NCBI RefSeq assembly: GCF_001721645.1
Contig: NZ_CP017141.1
Span: 4,278,001 to 4,342,000 of the forward strand
Direction of reading: 5' to 3'
Length of the DNA: 64,000 bases
Source of the DNA: Pedobacter steynii
GTDB lineage: Bacteria; Bacteroidota; Bacteroidia; Sphingobacteriales; Sphingobacteriaceae
Positions 28,286 to 37,289 of the stretch are shown in pieces. Every line of letters starts with the position of its first letter. Position 1 is the first letter of the stretch. The notes below the pieces were generated by a model that was given only the letters and a program-made list of their open reading frames with translations, did no database searches and was not told where the DNA came from. Both the position numbers and the translations under genes were made by a program.

Positions 28286-28299
28286 AAATCAATATCATT
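28286..28299 (+). repeat. 14-bp inverted repeat, right copy, at the HD-gene start codon
   Basis: AAATCAATATCATT directly before the TTG at 28300, an exact inverted copy of 28,175-28,188. The matched position supports TTG as the true start of the HD gene. Confidence 0.55.
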
Positions 28300-30378
28300 T
28301 TGGCTAAAATCAAAAAGAATTCCCACAGGGTGCTTTACCGCAAGTATTCATCAAACATCAAATACATCATGATGGTACTTTCAGTATTGATTATAACGGT
28401 GTTTTTACCAAAACAGCCCCGTTTCAGGTATGAATTTGAAAAGGGTGAAATATGGAAAAATAAAGACCTGGTTTCGCCTTTCAGCTTTGCTATTTTAAAA
28501 ACTGCCCCACAGGTAACCACTGATAAAAAGGATGCACTTAACAATGTACTTCCTATTTATAAGATGAATAAAGACCTTATCCATGGAGTGGAAGAAGCCT
28601 ATTTGAATGAGTTTGATGTGAAGTGGAAAACAAATGCTTTTCCTGAAAATGAAAAAGCAGCGTATAAAACTTCTTCCTTTAAATTACTGGAAGCGATTTA
28701 CACCAGAGGAATTATTGCGATGAATGCAAAACATCAAAAGGGAAATAAGTATTACGATTTCGCTTTGATGACCAATAATATCAGCAGGAATTTAAGCACA
28801 CAGGATGTATTTACGGTACAGTCGGCTTTGGAATATTTTGAGAAGAACTACAATTCCATCAACCTGAAGGTTAAAGAAATGATTGTTAACCTTGTTGAAG
28901 ATCATTTGACACCCAATATTACTTTTGATGAGAAGCTGACTACAATTGTGCAGAACAATACCGTAAGTAGTTTATCTACTACCAGGGGGATGGTACAGAA
29001 GGGAGAACTGATCATTGCGAAAGACAATGTGGTGGATGATGAGATTTATCAAAAACTGCTTTCCTTTAAAGAAGCTTATGAGGCGCAAACCAAAACCATA
29101 GGAGATAGCAAGCTGGTTTATTTCGGACAAATATTGCTGGTCGGTTTCATTGTGAGTTTGCTGATGTTCTTTTTGAAACTGTTCAGGAAGGATATTTTTG
29201 CCGATAACAGGCAATTGTCCCTGCTGCTTCTGGTCATCACGACCATGCTCTTGTGTTTAACCTGGGCCATTAAACTGAACCTGCCCAGTATCTATTATAT
29301 TCCTTTTTGTATCGTTCCGATTATCATCAGGATCTTATTTGATACCCGTCTGGCGCTTTACCTGCACTTATTGGTGATCCTGATTGCCGGCTTCTTTGTG
29401 CCAAACAGTTTTGAGTTTGTGTTTTATCAGATCACTTCCGGTATGGTGGCCATTTACAGTATCCGAAATCTAATCAAAAGAGAACAGCTGTTATTGTCGG
29501 CCTTATTTATACTATCGGCTTATTTTGTTTCCTTTGTTGGGATTGGTTTACTTAGAGAGGGATCTTTCAGTCAGATTGAGTGGATTAATTTCGTCCCTTT
29601 CATTATTAGTGTATTGCTCTCTCTGCTTGCTTATCCACTGATCTATGCTTTCGAGCGTTTATTTGGCATTACTTCCGATGTCGCACTGATTGAGCTCACG
29701 AATACCAATAATAAGTTATTGAGAGAGCTTGCTTTTAAGGCTCCGGGAACTTTTCAGCACTCTTTGCAGGTAGCGAACCTGGCAGAGGCGGCTATTTTTA
29801 AAATAGGAGGGAACTCATTACTGGTTAGGGCCGGTGCTTTGTATCATGATATTGGTAAAATTGAGAATCCTCAGTATTTTATAGAGAACCAGAATACAGC
29901 CCTCAGTCCACACGACAAGCTGCCTTACGAGCAAAGTGCTCAGATCATCATCAAACATGTTCATAAAGGCATAGAGATTACGCGCAGACATCAACTGCCG
30001 GAAAGTGTGATTGATTTCATCAGAACCCACCATGGAAATACCAGGGTCGATTATTTTTATCAATCCTTTTTGAAGAATTCTCCGGAGAAATTTGTGGATG
30101 AAAACATCTTCCGATATCCTGGACCTATCCCTTTTTCTAAAGAAACAGGTGTTTTAATGCTTGCAGATTCAGTCGAAGCAGCCTCAAGAAGCCTAAAAAA
30201 TCCGGACGCTCAAAGTATAAATGACATCGTGGAAAGGATCATCAACTATAAATTGGAACAAAATCAATTAGATAATTGCGATATTACTTTAAAAGATTTA
30301 GAAACTATAAAGCTGATCTTCAAGACGATGCTTATGAGCATCTATCATGTGCGTATAGATTACCTCCAAAATGTGTAA
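28300..30378 (+). CDS. 7TM-HD (PgpH-like) cyclic-dinucleotide phosphodiesterase
   Basis: A 692-residue membrane enzyme in the architecture of PgpH, a c-di-AMP phosphodiesterase of Listeria. There is one N-terminal membrane segment (about 22-38), an extracytoplasmic 7TMR-HDED-like region (about 45-265), seven membrane segments (about 270-470), and a cytosolic HD domain with PGTFQHSLQVANLAEAA and GALYHDIGKI. It starts with TTG; the SPFH gene has an ATG in the identical context. Nucleotide specificity in this organism is inference. Confidence 0.88.
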   Translation: MAKIKKNSHRVLYRKYSSNIKYIMMVLSVLIITVFLPKQPRFRYEFEKGEIWKNKDLVSPFSFAILKTAPQVTTDKKDALNNVLPIYKMNKDLIHGVEEAYLNEFDVKWKTNAFPENEKAAYKTSSFKLLEAIYTRGIIAMNAKHQKGNKYYDFALMTNNISRNLSTQDVFTVQSALEYFEKNYNSINLKVKEMIVNLVEDHLTPNITFDEKLTTIVQNNTVSSLSTTRGMVQKGELIIAKDNVVDDEIYQKLLSFKEAYEAQTKTIGDSKLVYFGQILLVGFIVSLLMFFLKLFRKDIFADNRQLSLLLLVITTMLLCLTWAIKLNLPSIYYIPFCIVPIIIRILFDTRLALYLHLLVILIAGFFVPNSFEFVFYQITSGMVAIYSIRNLIKREQLLLSALFILSAYFVSFVGIGLLREGSFSQIEWINFVPFIISVLLSLLAYPLIYAFERLFGITSDVALIELTNTNNKLLRELAFKAPGTFQHSLQVANLAEAAIFKIGGNSLLVRAGALYHDIGKIENPQYFIENQNTALSPHDKLPYEQSAQIIIKHVHKGIEITRRHQLPESVIDFIRTHHGNTRVDYFYQSFLKNSPEKFVDENIFRYPGPIPFSKETGVLMLADSVEAASRSLKNPDAQSINDIVERIINYKLEQNQLDNCDITLKDLETIKLIFKTMLMSIYHVRIDYLQNV

Positions 30379-30384
30379 ATTTTT

Positions 30385-30415
30385 TTTGGATCAATGGTTG
30401 AAGTTACTATATTTG
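30385..30415 (+). promoter_or_regulatory. Bacteroidota-type promoter of tRNA-Ser
   Basis: TTTG (30385-30388), 19 bases, then TATATTTG (30408-30415). This matches the -33 and -7 consensus TTTG / TAnnTTTG and spacing of the primary sigma factor of Bacteroidota, and lies 43 bp before the tRNA. Confidence 0.72.
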
Positions 30416-30458
30416 CAATCCCGAAAAACAGGAGCGTTTTTTGAAAAAGAATTGAAAA

Positions 30459-30546
<88 letters not shown>

Positions 30547-30629
30547 TGAATTAATGTTTTGACAAAGGACCGGATTTTAATATCCTTACTTTGCAAACCC
30601 TTCGAAAAAGGGAAAAGAAGATACCAGTT

Positions 30630-30703
30630 CGGGGTGTAGCGTAGCCCGGTATCGCGCCTGCTTTGGGAGCAGGAGGTCGTAGGTTCGAATCCTGCCACCC
30701 CGA
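30630..30703 (+). tRNA. tRNA-Pro (anticodon UGG), copy 1
   Basis: 74 nt. The acceptor CGGGGTG pairs with CACCCCG, the anticodon stem is CCTGC/GCAGG with loop TTTGGGA (TGG), and the T arm has GTTCGAATCC. The 3' CCA is not encoded. A TTACTTTG stretch at 30586-30593 may be the -7 box of the cluster. Confidence 0.95.
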
Positions 30704-30759
30704 CACAGATTACCCGAAAGGTAGTTTTATAATGACCAATAAAAAAGAAGATACCAGTT

Positions 30760-30833
30760 CGGGGTGTAGCGTAGCCCGGTATCGCGCCTGCTTTGGGAGC
30801 AGGAGGTCGTAGGTTCGAATCCTGCCACCCCGA
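30760..30833 (+). tRNA. tRNA-Pro (anticodon UGG), copy 2
   Basis: Identical to copy 1 and 130 bp downstream of it. The upstream AAAAGAAGATACCAGTT leader is repeated, so it is part of a tandem array. Confidence 0.95.
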
Positions 30834-30889
30834 CACAAATTACCCGAAAGGTAGTTTTATAATGACCAATAAAAAAGAAGATACCAGTT

Positions 30890-30963
30890 CGGGGTGTAGC
30901 GTAGCCCGGTATCGCGCCTGCTTTGGGAGCAGGAGGTCGTAGGTTCGAATCCTGCCACCCCGA
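30890..30963 (+). tRNA. tRNA-Pro (anticodon UGG), copy 3
   Basis: Identical to copies 1 and 2 and 130 bp after copy 2, including the intergenic spacer. Confidence 0.95.
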
Positions 30964-31020
30964 CACAAATTGCCTGGAAAGGTGGTTTTATAATGGCCAG
31001 TAAAAAAGAAGATACCAGTT

Positions 31021-31094
31021 CGGGGTGTAGCGTAGCCCGGTATCGCGCCTGCTTTGGGAGCAGGAGGTCGTAGGTTCGAATCCTGCCACCCCGA
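31021..31094 (+). tRNA. tRNA-Pro (anticodon UGG), copy 4
   Basis: Identical tRNA, 131 bp after copy 3; its upstream spacer has a few substitutions. Its 3' end is the left boundary of the candidate island: its last 14 bases recur in order at 54,497-54,510. Confidence 0.95.
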
Positions 31095-31164
31095 CAACAA
31101 TTTAAAAACCCTCTAACTGTAAAAGTTTAGAGGGTTTTTTCGTTTTAGTCATATCAAAGAAAAG
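31081..31164 (+). repeat. left direct repeat (putative attL)
   Basis: Starts inside the T arm of tRNA-Pro copy 4 and runs through the terminator. 31,081-31,133 is identical to 54,497-54,549; the next 31 bases differ at four positions. Confidence 0.75.
31104..31142 (+). terminator. terminator of the tRNA-Pro array
   Basis: AAAAACCCTCTAA pairs with TTAGAGGGTTTTT around a short A/T loop (with one bulge), followed by a T run. Related copies occur at 54,520-54,557 and 62,449-62,487. Confidence 0.88.
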
Positions 31165-31176
31165 AATATCAAGGTT

Positions 31177-31198
31177 TTTATGCCCTATTCTACACCCT
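31177..31198 (+). repeat. inner 22-bp direct repeat, left copy
   Basis: TTTATGCCCTATTCTACACC followed by CT; it matches 54,417-54,438 at 21 of 22 positions in the same orientation. It lies 12 bp inside the left boundary repeat and may be a recombinase arm site. Confidence 0.5.
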
Positions 31199-31447
31199 CT
31201 TTTTTTCTTGTATCATTGTCCTGATAGAAAATGTAAAGTCAAGCTTAGCGCTCAAGGTATTCCCAAATCCTCGTTTTCTGTTATTTGGATCCGCCGTCTG
31301 ATGGAACGCCCATTTCGTATAAGACGCAATTGATACGGTAATTACCTGTTTATGCATTCCCTTAAACAAATTAAGACCCCACAGGTTAATGGTGTGTTAT
31401 TTAATCTGATCATGCTGGTTTTCAGGCTGATCATAAATCTTATGCTT

Positions 31448-32599
31448 ATGCTAGCCATGAATTATCGGGGTCCTTATAGGGTCAGAACGACACAGAAACC
31501 AATGCCGGAAATTTTACATCCTGAAGATGCAATTATTAGGGTCACCCGTACCTGTATTTGCGGATCGGATTTGCACTTGTATCATGGCATGGTTCCAGAT
31601 ACGCGCGTAGGTTCCACTTTTGGTCACGAGTTTACAGGTATAGTGGAAGAAGTTGGCCCCCTGGTTCAGCATCTTAAAGTTGGTGATCAGGTATTGGTTC
31701 CTTTCAATATTGCCTGTGGCAGATGTAATTTTTGTAAGCAGGGTTTATTTGGCAACTGCCATGAGTCAAATCCTATGGCTACAGCTGTTGGCGGTATCTT
31801 TGGTTATTCTCACACTGCCGGCGGATTTGACGGGGGGCAGGCGGAATACGTCCGGGTTCCCTATGCCGATGTAGGTCCTACTGTTATACCCGCCGACATG
31901 GATCCGGATGACGCGGTTTTATTGACAGACGTCGTACCAACCGGATACCAGGCGGCCGAAATGGGTGGCATTAAGCAAGGAGATACGGTTGTCATTTTTG
32001 GTGCTGGTCCAATCGGGATCATGGCAGCAAGGTGCGCCTGGTTCTTCGGTCCTTCAAGGGTAATCATTATTGATCATATAGACTACAGGCTCGAATTTGC
32101 GAAGAATTATGCCAAATGTGAGGCCTATAATTTCAAAGACATGGAAGACCCTGTGGTGTTTTTAAAGAAAACCACAGACTGGTATGGAGCTGATGTTTGT
32201 ATTGATTGTGTCGGATGTGAGGCCGAAGGAAATACATTGCAGACATTTACCGGCCGTGTCATGCTGATGCAGGCCGGGGCAGGTACAGCATTGCAATGGG
32301 CGATCAATTCGGTAAAAAAAGGCGGTATTGTTTCCATCGTCGGTGTTTATGGTCCACCATTTAACCTGATACCTATTGGTAATGTGGTGAATAAAGGAAT
32401 TACCATCCGTGCAAATCAGGCATCAGTTAAGAGGCTGTTGCCGAAATTAATCGATCATGTCCAATCCGGACGACTGGACCCCAAGGGGCTGATCACACAT
32501 CGCGTCCCTCTGGAAGAGGTTGCAGATGCGTACCGGTTGTTTTCGTCAAAACTGGACAATTGTATAAAAGCTGTATTGATCCCATCTTCAAAACCTTAA
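31448..32599 (+). CDS. zinc-dependent alcohol dehydrogenase
   Basis: A 383-residue medium-chain dehydrogenase in the branch annotated as glutathione-dependent formaldehyde dehydrogenase-like. The catalytic zinc region is CICGSDLHLYHG and FGHEFTG. The structural zinc has all four Cys (CGRCNFCKQGLFGNC), and VVIFGAGPIGIMAARCA binds NAD. I take the ATG at 31448 (MLAMNYRGPYRVR), where family similarity begins; the frame is open 96 bases upstream. The substrate is unknown. It heads a three-gene run with a small membrane protein and a Gfo/Idh/MocA enzyme. Confidence 0.87.
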   Translation: MLAMNYRGPYRVRTTQKPMPEILHPEDAIIRVTRTCICGSDLHLYHGMVPDTRVGSTFGHEFTGIVEEVGPLVQHLKVGDQVLVPFNIACGRCNFCKQGLFGNCHESNPMATAVGGIFGYSHTAGGFDGGQAEYVRVPYADVGPTVIPADMDPDDAVLLTDVVPTGYQAAEMGGIKQGDTVVIFGAGPIGIMAARCAWFFGPSRVIIIDHIDYRLEFAKNYAKCEAYNFKDMEDPVVFLKKTTDWYGADVCIDCVGCEAEGNTLQTFTGRVMLMQAGAGTALQWAINSVKKGGIVSIVGVYGPPFNLIPIGNVVNKGITIRANQASVKRLLPKLIDHVQSGRLDPKGLITHRVPLEEVADAYRLFSSKLDNCIKAVLIPSSKP

Positions 32600-32601
32600 T
32601 T

Positions 32602-33087
32602 ATGGAACGTAATAATTTAGATTATAAAAATATACCAGGATGGGGCATGGATGCTGATCCGGAAAATGAACCTACTTATCCGATGAAAAATTATACGGGT
32701 GATGACCACAATAGAATCAACTACGAGCATGCAGATCAGCAGCCGGTTGATGTCGAAGTCCTGATGTCTAATGAACGGCCGGCTATGCCCCGGGTGTTTG
32801 GGACTTCTGTGCCGCCCTCCGGACTTAGCGGTGCCATTCGCAGGTACGCCTTCAAACATAGTGAAGACCGTTACCGTCACTGGATCCCATTGATTCTTGC
32901 GGACCGGGTCAACATGGTGGAAGGGCTAATAGAAGACATCAGCAGGGGATATCTGCCTAATATTGCGGCTGAGCGGGGCTGGAAAGTAGAATGGAAGTAT
33001 AACCCAAAAGGCATCGCCACAAAGCTAGCTGCGGTGGCCGCTGTCGGATTGATTGTGTTTCTGAATTATAAGTCGAAAAAGAAATAA
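32602..33087 (+). CDS. small protein with C-terminal membrane anchor, linked to the dehydrogenase
   Basis: A 161-residue protein. The N-terminal half is Pro/Asp/Asn-rich (NIPGWGMDADPENEPTYPMK); the middle has FGTSVPPSGLSGAIRRYAFK, which looks like a family signature; the C-terminus has one membrane segment (KLAAVAAVGLIVFLNY) and a lysine-rich tail. I believe similar proteins occur beside zinc alcohol dehydrogenases in other Bacteroidota, but no function is known. It starts 2 bp after the dehydrogenase stop. Confidence 0.72.
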   Translation: MERNNLDYKNIPGWGMDADPENEPTYPMKNYTGDDHNRINYEHADQQPVDVEVLMSNERPAMPRVFGTSVPPSGLSGAIRRYAFKHSEDRYRHWIPLILADRVNMVEGLIEDISRGYLPNIAAERGWKVEWKYNPKGIATKLAAVAAVGLIVFLNYKSKKK

Positions 33088-33111
33088 AAACCTACTGTTA
33101 GTGATTAGATT

Positions 33112-34278
33112 ATGAAAACATATAATATTGGAATTATCGGTTATGGCGGATTTGGTAAATTTCTCCACCATTGGTGGGATAAACTTGAAGGAGTTAAGGT
33201 ACTGGCCATCTCGGATATGAGCCTCGATGATGACCTGGAAGGTGATGTAAAGCAATACAAAAAGTGGCAGGATTTAATTGAACATGAGGAAATTGATATC
33301 GTAAGTGTCGCTACGCCACCCGCCTTTCATGTTGAGATTGCCTGTGAGGCAATGCTTCACAACAAACATGTTCTATTGGAGAAACCGATTGCCTTGACAA
33401 ATGAAGGTGCTGAACGGATATTGCGAATTCAAAAAGAAACGGGCAAGGTGGTGACGGTAGACCATATGATCAGATATAATCCGGTTATTCAGGCGTTTAT
33501 CGCTTTAGGTAAGGAAAAAGCTTTTGGTGAACTGCGGCATGTAGAGGTGAGTAATTACGCACAGGATGAATTGCTGCCGGCTCGGCACTGGTTTTGGAAT
33601 AAAACGCTTTCTGGTGGTATATTTATTGAACACGGTGTGCATTTTTTTGATATCGTTAATGCTTTGACTGATCAGGAAGTGAGCAAGGTTTATGGCTGTT
33701 CGCATTACCGGAATGAAAGACAGGAAGACCAGGTGTCTGCTACGGTGCTATTTAATGGCGGACTGATAGCCAGCCATTACCATTCGTTTTCAGGCCCAGG
33801 ATTTTTTGAACAAACCAGTTTGAGATTGGTATACGATCTGGCAAAGGTGGAGATCGAAGGATGGATGCCGATGAAGGGCAGCATTAAGGCTCTGGTAAAT
33901 GAACAGACGAAGGAAATGTTAACACTCCTTCCGGGATTTAAACTGGGAGAAGTGGTTCCCGTTGACGCGCTTACCGATGTTTCCCGTCCGGAAGGATGGG
34001 GAAGCTCATCTGATGAAAAAAATAATGGTGTTTTTTGTGCCGGTATCGAATATGATGTAAAGGAGGTGATAACAGGAACATTTGAAATTCCACAGCCAAA
34101 ATCTGTTGTCTATGGCACTTGTCTCCAGCATATTTTAATCGATCTGATCGGAAAAGTGGAAAACCCGGCTCAACAATTGGGCATATCAGCCGAAGATGCG
34201 TACAAGGCTTTACAGATAGCTGTGCTTGCAACTGATGATGCTACAATGAGATCAACAACTCAGGCAGAGAAAGTATAG
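33112..34278 (+). CDS. Gfo/Idh/MocA family oxidoreductase
   Basis: A 388-residue NAD(P)-dependent sugar or cyclitol oxidoreductase. The Rossmann motif is IGIIGYGGFGKFLHHWW, followed by LLEKPIALTNEGA (the conserved EKP lysine) and the C-terminal Gfo/Idh domain with GGIFIEHGVHFFDIVNAL. It closes the plus-strand run of three genes. A 10-bp inverted repeat (34,268-34,277 with 34,305-34,314) overlaps its stop and could end transcription against the convergent neighbour. Confidence 0.88.
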   Translation: MKTYNIGIIGYGGFGKFLHHWWDKLEGVKVLAISDMSLDDDLEGDVKQYKKWQDLIEHEEIDIVSVATPPAFHVEIACEAMLHNKHVLLEKPIALTNEGAERILRIQKETGKVVTVDHMIRYNPVIQAFIALGKEKAFGELRHVEVSNYAQDELLPARHWFWNKTLSGGIFIEHGVHFFDIVNALTDQEVSKVYGCSHYRNERQEDQVSATVLFNGGLIASHYHSFSGPGFFEQTSLRLVYDLAKVEIEGWMPMKGSIKALVNEQTKEMLTLLPGFKLGEVVPVDALTDVSRPEGWGSSSDEKNNGVFCAGIEYDVKEVITGTFEIPQPKSVVYGTCLQHILIDLIGKVENPAQQLGISAEDAYKALQIAVLATDDATMRSTTQAEKV

Positions 34279-34324
34279 CTACAAGCGATCCGGGACCCAG
34301 AAGTTATACTTTCTGGCTAGCCCG

Positions 34325-35389
34325 TTAATGAATCAGTGCGACAAACAGGGCCCCGGTTTCCGATTTCGCATTAGCTGTCTCAAAAGCCTCGTTAATTTGT
34401 GCAAGCGGAAAACTGTGGGTAATCATTTTTCTGGCATTGAGTTTACCTTTTTCAAGTAAGTCCAGGCAGATCTTAATCTCAGGGTCAATGTTCCAGAAGG
34501 CATAACTGGCACTAAAAACCAATTGGAGCTGGCTCAGCTGAAGCTGTTGCCAGTTGAGTTCAATCGGCATTTTTCCTTTATCGAATCCTCCTACGATAAC
34601 TACCTTACCTCCAATTCTGGTAACTGTTGTGGCGAGTTCCAATGTTTGCTGCATGTGTTCTCCTCCAACACACTCAAAGGTAATATCGGCACCCCGGCCT
34701 TTAGTAAGCTCCATAACGCGGCTGTAGACATCTTCTTTTTCACTATTAATTACTGCTACCGCACCAAGGTCGGTCGCCATGTCAAGCGAAGAATCTACCA
34801 CATCTACGACAATTACATCCGCGCCAGAAAGTTTAGCAAGCTGAAGCTGACCAATACCTATTGGTCCGGCACCCACGATAACTATCTGATCATTTATTTT
34901 TAAGCCACTTTGCTGCAAGGCATGTAGGCAAACAGCAAAAGTATCCAGAACGGTTGCTTCTTCAAAACTTACGTTTTCTGGTAACACATAGAATTTGTTG
35001 GCCGGGCCTATAATGTATTCTGCGAAAGCCCGGGAAACAGTTTCCATACGGACTTTATAAAGATTTGGACAAAGATTATATTGCTGAATTCGGCACCATT
35101 CACAATCGCCGTCTCCAAGTAAGGTCTCGATCACAACCCGGTCGCCTGGCTTTACATTTGTCACTTCACTGCCTACTTCTACTACCTCCCCGGCCAGTTC
35201 ATGTCCCATGATTTTACATTCCAATTCGGGTTCATGCTTTTTCCAATGGCGAAGATCCGTTCCACAAATACCAGATACTCTCACACGGGCCAAAACCCAA
35301 TCCTCTGCCGGAATTTTAACCCGCTCCACTTGTTTTACCTCAAATTTACCTTCCGCGGTTTTTAAAGCTGCGGTCATTACTTCTTTCAT
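34325..35389 (-). CDS. zinc-binding sugar-alcohol/threonine dehydrogenase-like enzyme
   Basis: A 354-residue medium-chain dehydrogenase similar to sorbitol and threonine dehydrogenases. The catalytic zinc segment is GICGTDLRHWKKHEPELECKIMGHE, and NAD binding is by IVIVGAGPIGIGQLQLA. The structural-zinc loop keeps three Cys (CEWCRIQQYNLC), the first being replaced in GDGDC. Its start overlaps the upstream lactonase gene by 4 bases, so an alcohol-to-lactone-to-acid sugar route is suggested, not proven. Confidence 0.87.
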   Translation of the reverse strand: MKEVMTAALKTAEGKFEVKQVERVKIPAEDWVLARVRVSGICGTDLRHWKKHEPELECKIMGHELAGEVVEVGSEVTNVKPGDRVVIETLLGDGDCEWCRIQQYNLCPNLYKVRMETVSRAFAEYIIGPANKFYVLPENVSFEEATVLDTFAVCLHALQQSGLKINDQIVIVGAGPIGIGQLQLAKLSGADVIVVDVVDSSLDMATDLGAVAVINSEKEDVYSRVMELTKGRGADITFECVGGEHMQQTLELATTVTRIGGKVVIVGGFDKGKMPIELNWQQLQLSQLQLVFSASYAFWNIDPEIKICLDLLEKGKLNARKMITHSFPLAQINEAFETANAKSETGALFVALIH

Positions 35390-36471
35390 AATATCTGATT
35401 TTTAGTACTGTTAATTCGATTGTTTACAGTTTTAACACATGTCGGTGCAGGAATATGAAGTTGATTTGGCGTGAGTTCCAAGGAGCCGTTATGCTGAATT
35501 TTAAAGATGACAACATTGTCACTCTGCTCATTGGCCGCAAGCAGTAAGCCGCATTGTTCACAGATCAGTATACTCCGAGGACTTAATCCAGCTGTACTTA
35601 TGCGCTGGCGGAATTGCAATTTACCGGTCAACGGTTTAATCTTAAATACAACAATTTCATTAGCATCTCCACGGTTGGATGCGTAAAGAAAACGTCCGGT
35701 AACATCTACCTGAACATCTCCTCCTTCAATCTTCCCCGAATAGCCTGAGGGATTAATTGCTATCTGCTGTAACCAATTGTTATCCGGCTCAGCCATATCG
35801 AATACGAATAGTTCAGCACTGAGTTCGGTGATCAGGTAAAGCCATCGCCCATCCGGACTAAAGGTAAGGTGTCGTGGGCCACAACCGGAAGGAAGTTTTA
35901 TGTAGGAATGCAGGTTGGCCTGTAGCGGAAGAGGATCTTCCGGTTGATATAAAAATCGATACAGATGATCAGTTCCCAGATCGCTGCAATATAAAAAACG
36001 TTCGTCTCTAGATAGCAAGGCAGCATGAAGGTGCGGTTGTTCCTGGCGTTTAGGATCAGGGCCATTTCCGATGAACTTAAATTGCTGAACTACTCCTCCG
36101 GTGATTCCGTCTGCCGGCAGCTGCACCACGGTAAGGCTTCCACTTTCGTAATTAGCAATAAAGGCGTGCCGTCCTGCGTCATCAGTACTGATGAAGCAGG
36201 ATCCTGCAGCCTCAAAGGGAATGGAACTGAGCAGTGTGGCTTCTCCATCATTTAGTTGGAGCTCATAAATACTAATTTTGCCTGCCGATCCCTCTTTGTC
36301 TTCACTTATGGCATATAGGAGTGGAGCTTGGGGAGCTATCCAAATGTAGGATGGATTCTCAATACCTGATATACCGCCTGTTGGTTTAAATGTTTGATCC
36401 GACCCACACCAATCGTAAAGATGAATTCCTCTGTTCGTAGCTTCCCGATAACTTCCAACTATCAGTTGCAT
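35386..36471 (-). CDS. lactonase family protein (Pgl-type seven-bladed propeller)
   Basis: A 361-residue beta-propeller lactonase of the 6-phosphogluconolactonase (YbhE/Pgl) family. Family segments are QLIVGSYREATNRGIHLY, NPSYIWIAP, PHLHAALLSRDERFLYCSDLGTDHLYRF and CGPRHLTFSPDGRWLYLITE. No signal peptide, so it is cytosolic. It overlaps the zinc dehydrogenase by 4 bases and lies 1 bp after the SDR gene, a tight three-gene unit that could oxidise a sugar and open the lactone. Confidence 0.86.
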   Translation of the reverse strand: MQLIVGSYREATNRGIHLYDWCGSDQTFKPTGGISGIENPSYIWIAPQAPLLYAISEDKEGSAGKISIYELQLNDGEATLLSSIPFEAAGSCFISTDDAGRHAFIANYESGSLTVVQLPADGITGGVVQQFKFIGNGPDPKRQEQPHLHAALLSRDERFLYCSDLGTDHLYRFLYQPEDPLPLQANLHSYIKLPSGCGPRHLTFSPDGRWLYLITELSAELFVFDMAEPDNNWLQQIAINPSGYSGKIEGGDVQVDVTGRFLYASNRGDANEIVVFKIKPLTGKLQFRQRISTAGLSPRSILICEQCGLLLAANEQSDNVVIFKIQHNGSLELTPNQLHIPAPTCVKTVNNRINSTKNQIL

Positions 36472-36472
36472 A

Positions 36473-37231
36473 TTATATGATTTGTAAATGTGGCCTGATC
36501 TGCATATTCACAACATCACAACGCTCATGCTGTGCCAAACAAAATGTTACAGCCATCGCAATGTCTTCGGTACGGAGCATCTCGAGGTTCTGTACCTGTT
36601 CTTCTTTTTCCGGTCCACTGTCAGGTTGCATGTCGGTATCTACGGCTCCAGGTTCAATCAGCGTCACTTTGATGCCTTTACAATTAACTTCTTTTCTCAG
36701 CGTTTCAGAAAATCCCTGTATAGCGGATTTGGTTGCTACGTAAACTGAGCTGCCTACTTCACGGACATCAGCACTCATGGAGCCTATGTTGATAATATGG
36801 CCACTGCCTGCAGCTTCCATTCTTTTTATCGCCTGATGGGCACAAGCAAGATAGGCTGTGAGGTTGGTACGAATAATATAATCCCAATCCTGGTAACTTC
36901 CTTCAGTAACACTTCCATAACCCAATGCTGCATTGTTAATGAGAATGTCAATTCCTCCAAGTTGCCGGTCAGTCGTCTCAAATAAATTTATAATATCATC
37001 GGCGTCTGCAAGATCGGCAACTAAACCTTCACAAGAGCCGGAACCTCCCTGGGCAATTGCAGCTGTAATTGTTTCGTCAATCTGCGGCTGGTTACGTCCG
37101 CAAATCATACACCGAGCCCCCAAGGCAACCAGTAATATGACAACTTCGCGACCGATACCAGTGGTTCCCCCGGTAACCAGTACTTTTTTTCCGGATATTC
37201 TCTTTGTCCAGTAATCATTCAGGTTCTTCAT
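36473..37231 (-). CDS. short-chain dehydrogenase/reductase, catalytically complete
   Basis: A 252-residue classical SDR. The cofactor motif is TGGTTGIG (residues 20-27) and LINNAAL follows near 98. The catalytic Ser151, Tyr164 and Lys168 are all present (GSMSADVREVGSSVYVATK). It is collinear with the second SDR at 38,871-39,626, which lacks two of these residues. It is the first gene of the SDR-lactonase-dehydrogenase unit. Confidence 0.9.
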   Translation of the reverse strand: MKNLNDYWTKRISGKKVLVTGGTTGIGREVVILLVALGARCMICGRNQPQIDETITAAIAQGGSGSCEGLVADLADADDIINLFETTDRQLGGIDILINNAALGYGSVTEGSYQDWDYIIRTNLTAYLACAHQAIKRMEAAGSGHIINIGSMSADVREVGSSVYVATKSAIQGFSETLRKEVNCKGIKVTLIEPGAVDTDMQPDSGPEKEEQVQNLEMLRTEDIAMAVTFCLAQHERCDVVNMQIRPHLQII

Positions 37232-37289
37232 AAGCTTAAATTTTGCGTTTAATTTTGTTTTGATGTGGCTCGCTACACATATCCGACAT

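Larger units (their letters stand above)
30613..31094 (+). repeat. tandem array of four ~130-bp tRNA-Pro units
   Basis: Units begin at about 30613, 30743, 30873 and 31004 with AAAAGAAGATACCAGTTC, contain one tRNA-Pro each, and (first three) end with a near-identical spacer of about 55 bp. Only the last unit has a different 3' flank, the terminator. Confidence 0.9.
31095..31447. other. non-coding left end of the island
   Basis: Holds the tRNA terminator, the tail of the left direct repeat and the left copy of the 22-bp inner repeat (31,177-31,198). From about 31,200 to 31,447 I see no convincing gene, RNA or repeat. Confidence 0.6.

Noticed and set aside
30613..31094. Regular repeats considered as a CRISPR array
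   Set aside because: The repeats are about 130 bp, contain whole tRNAs, and the spacers are nearly identical. No CRISPR array was seen in the window.
36477..37214. Plus-strand open frames opposite the SDR gene
   Set aside because: Shadow frames of a well-supported SDR with intact catalytic residues on the minus strand.
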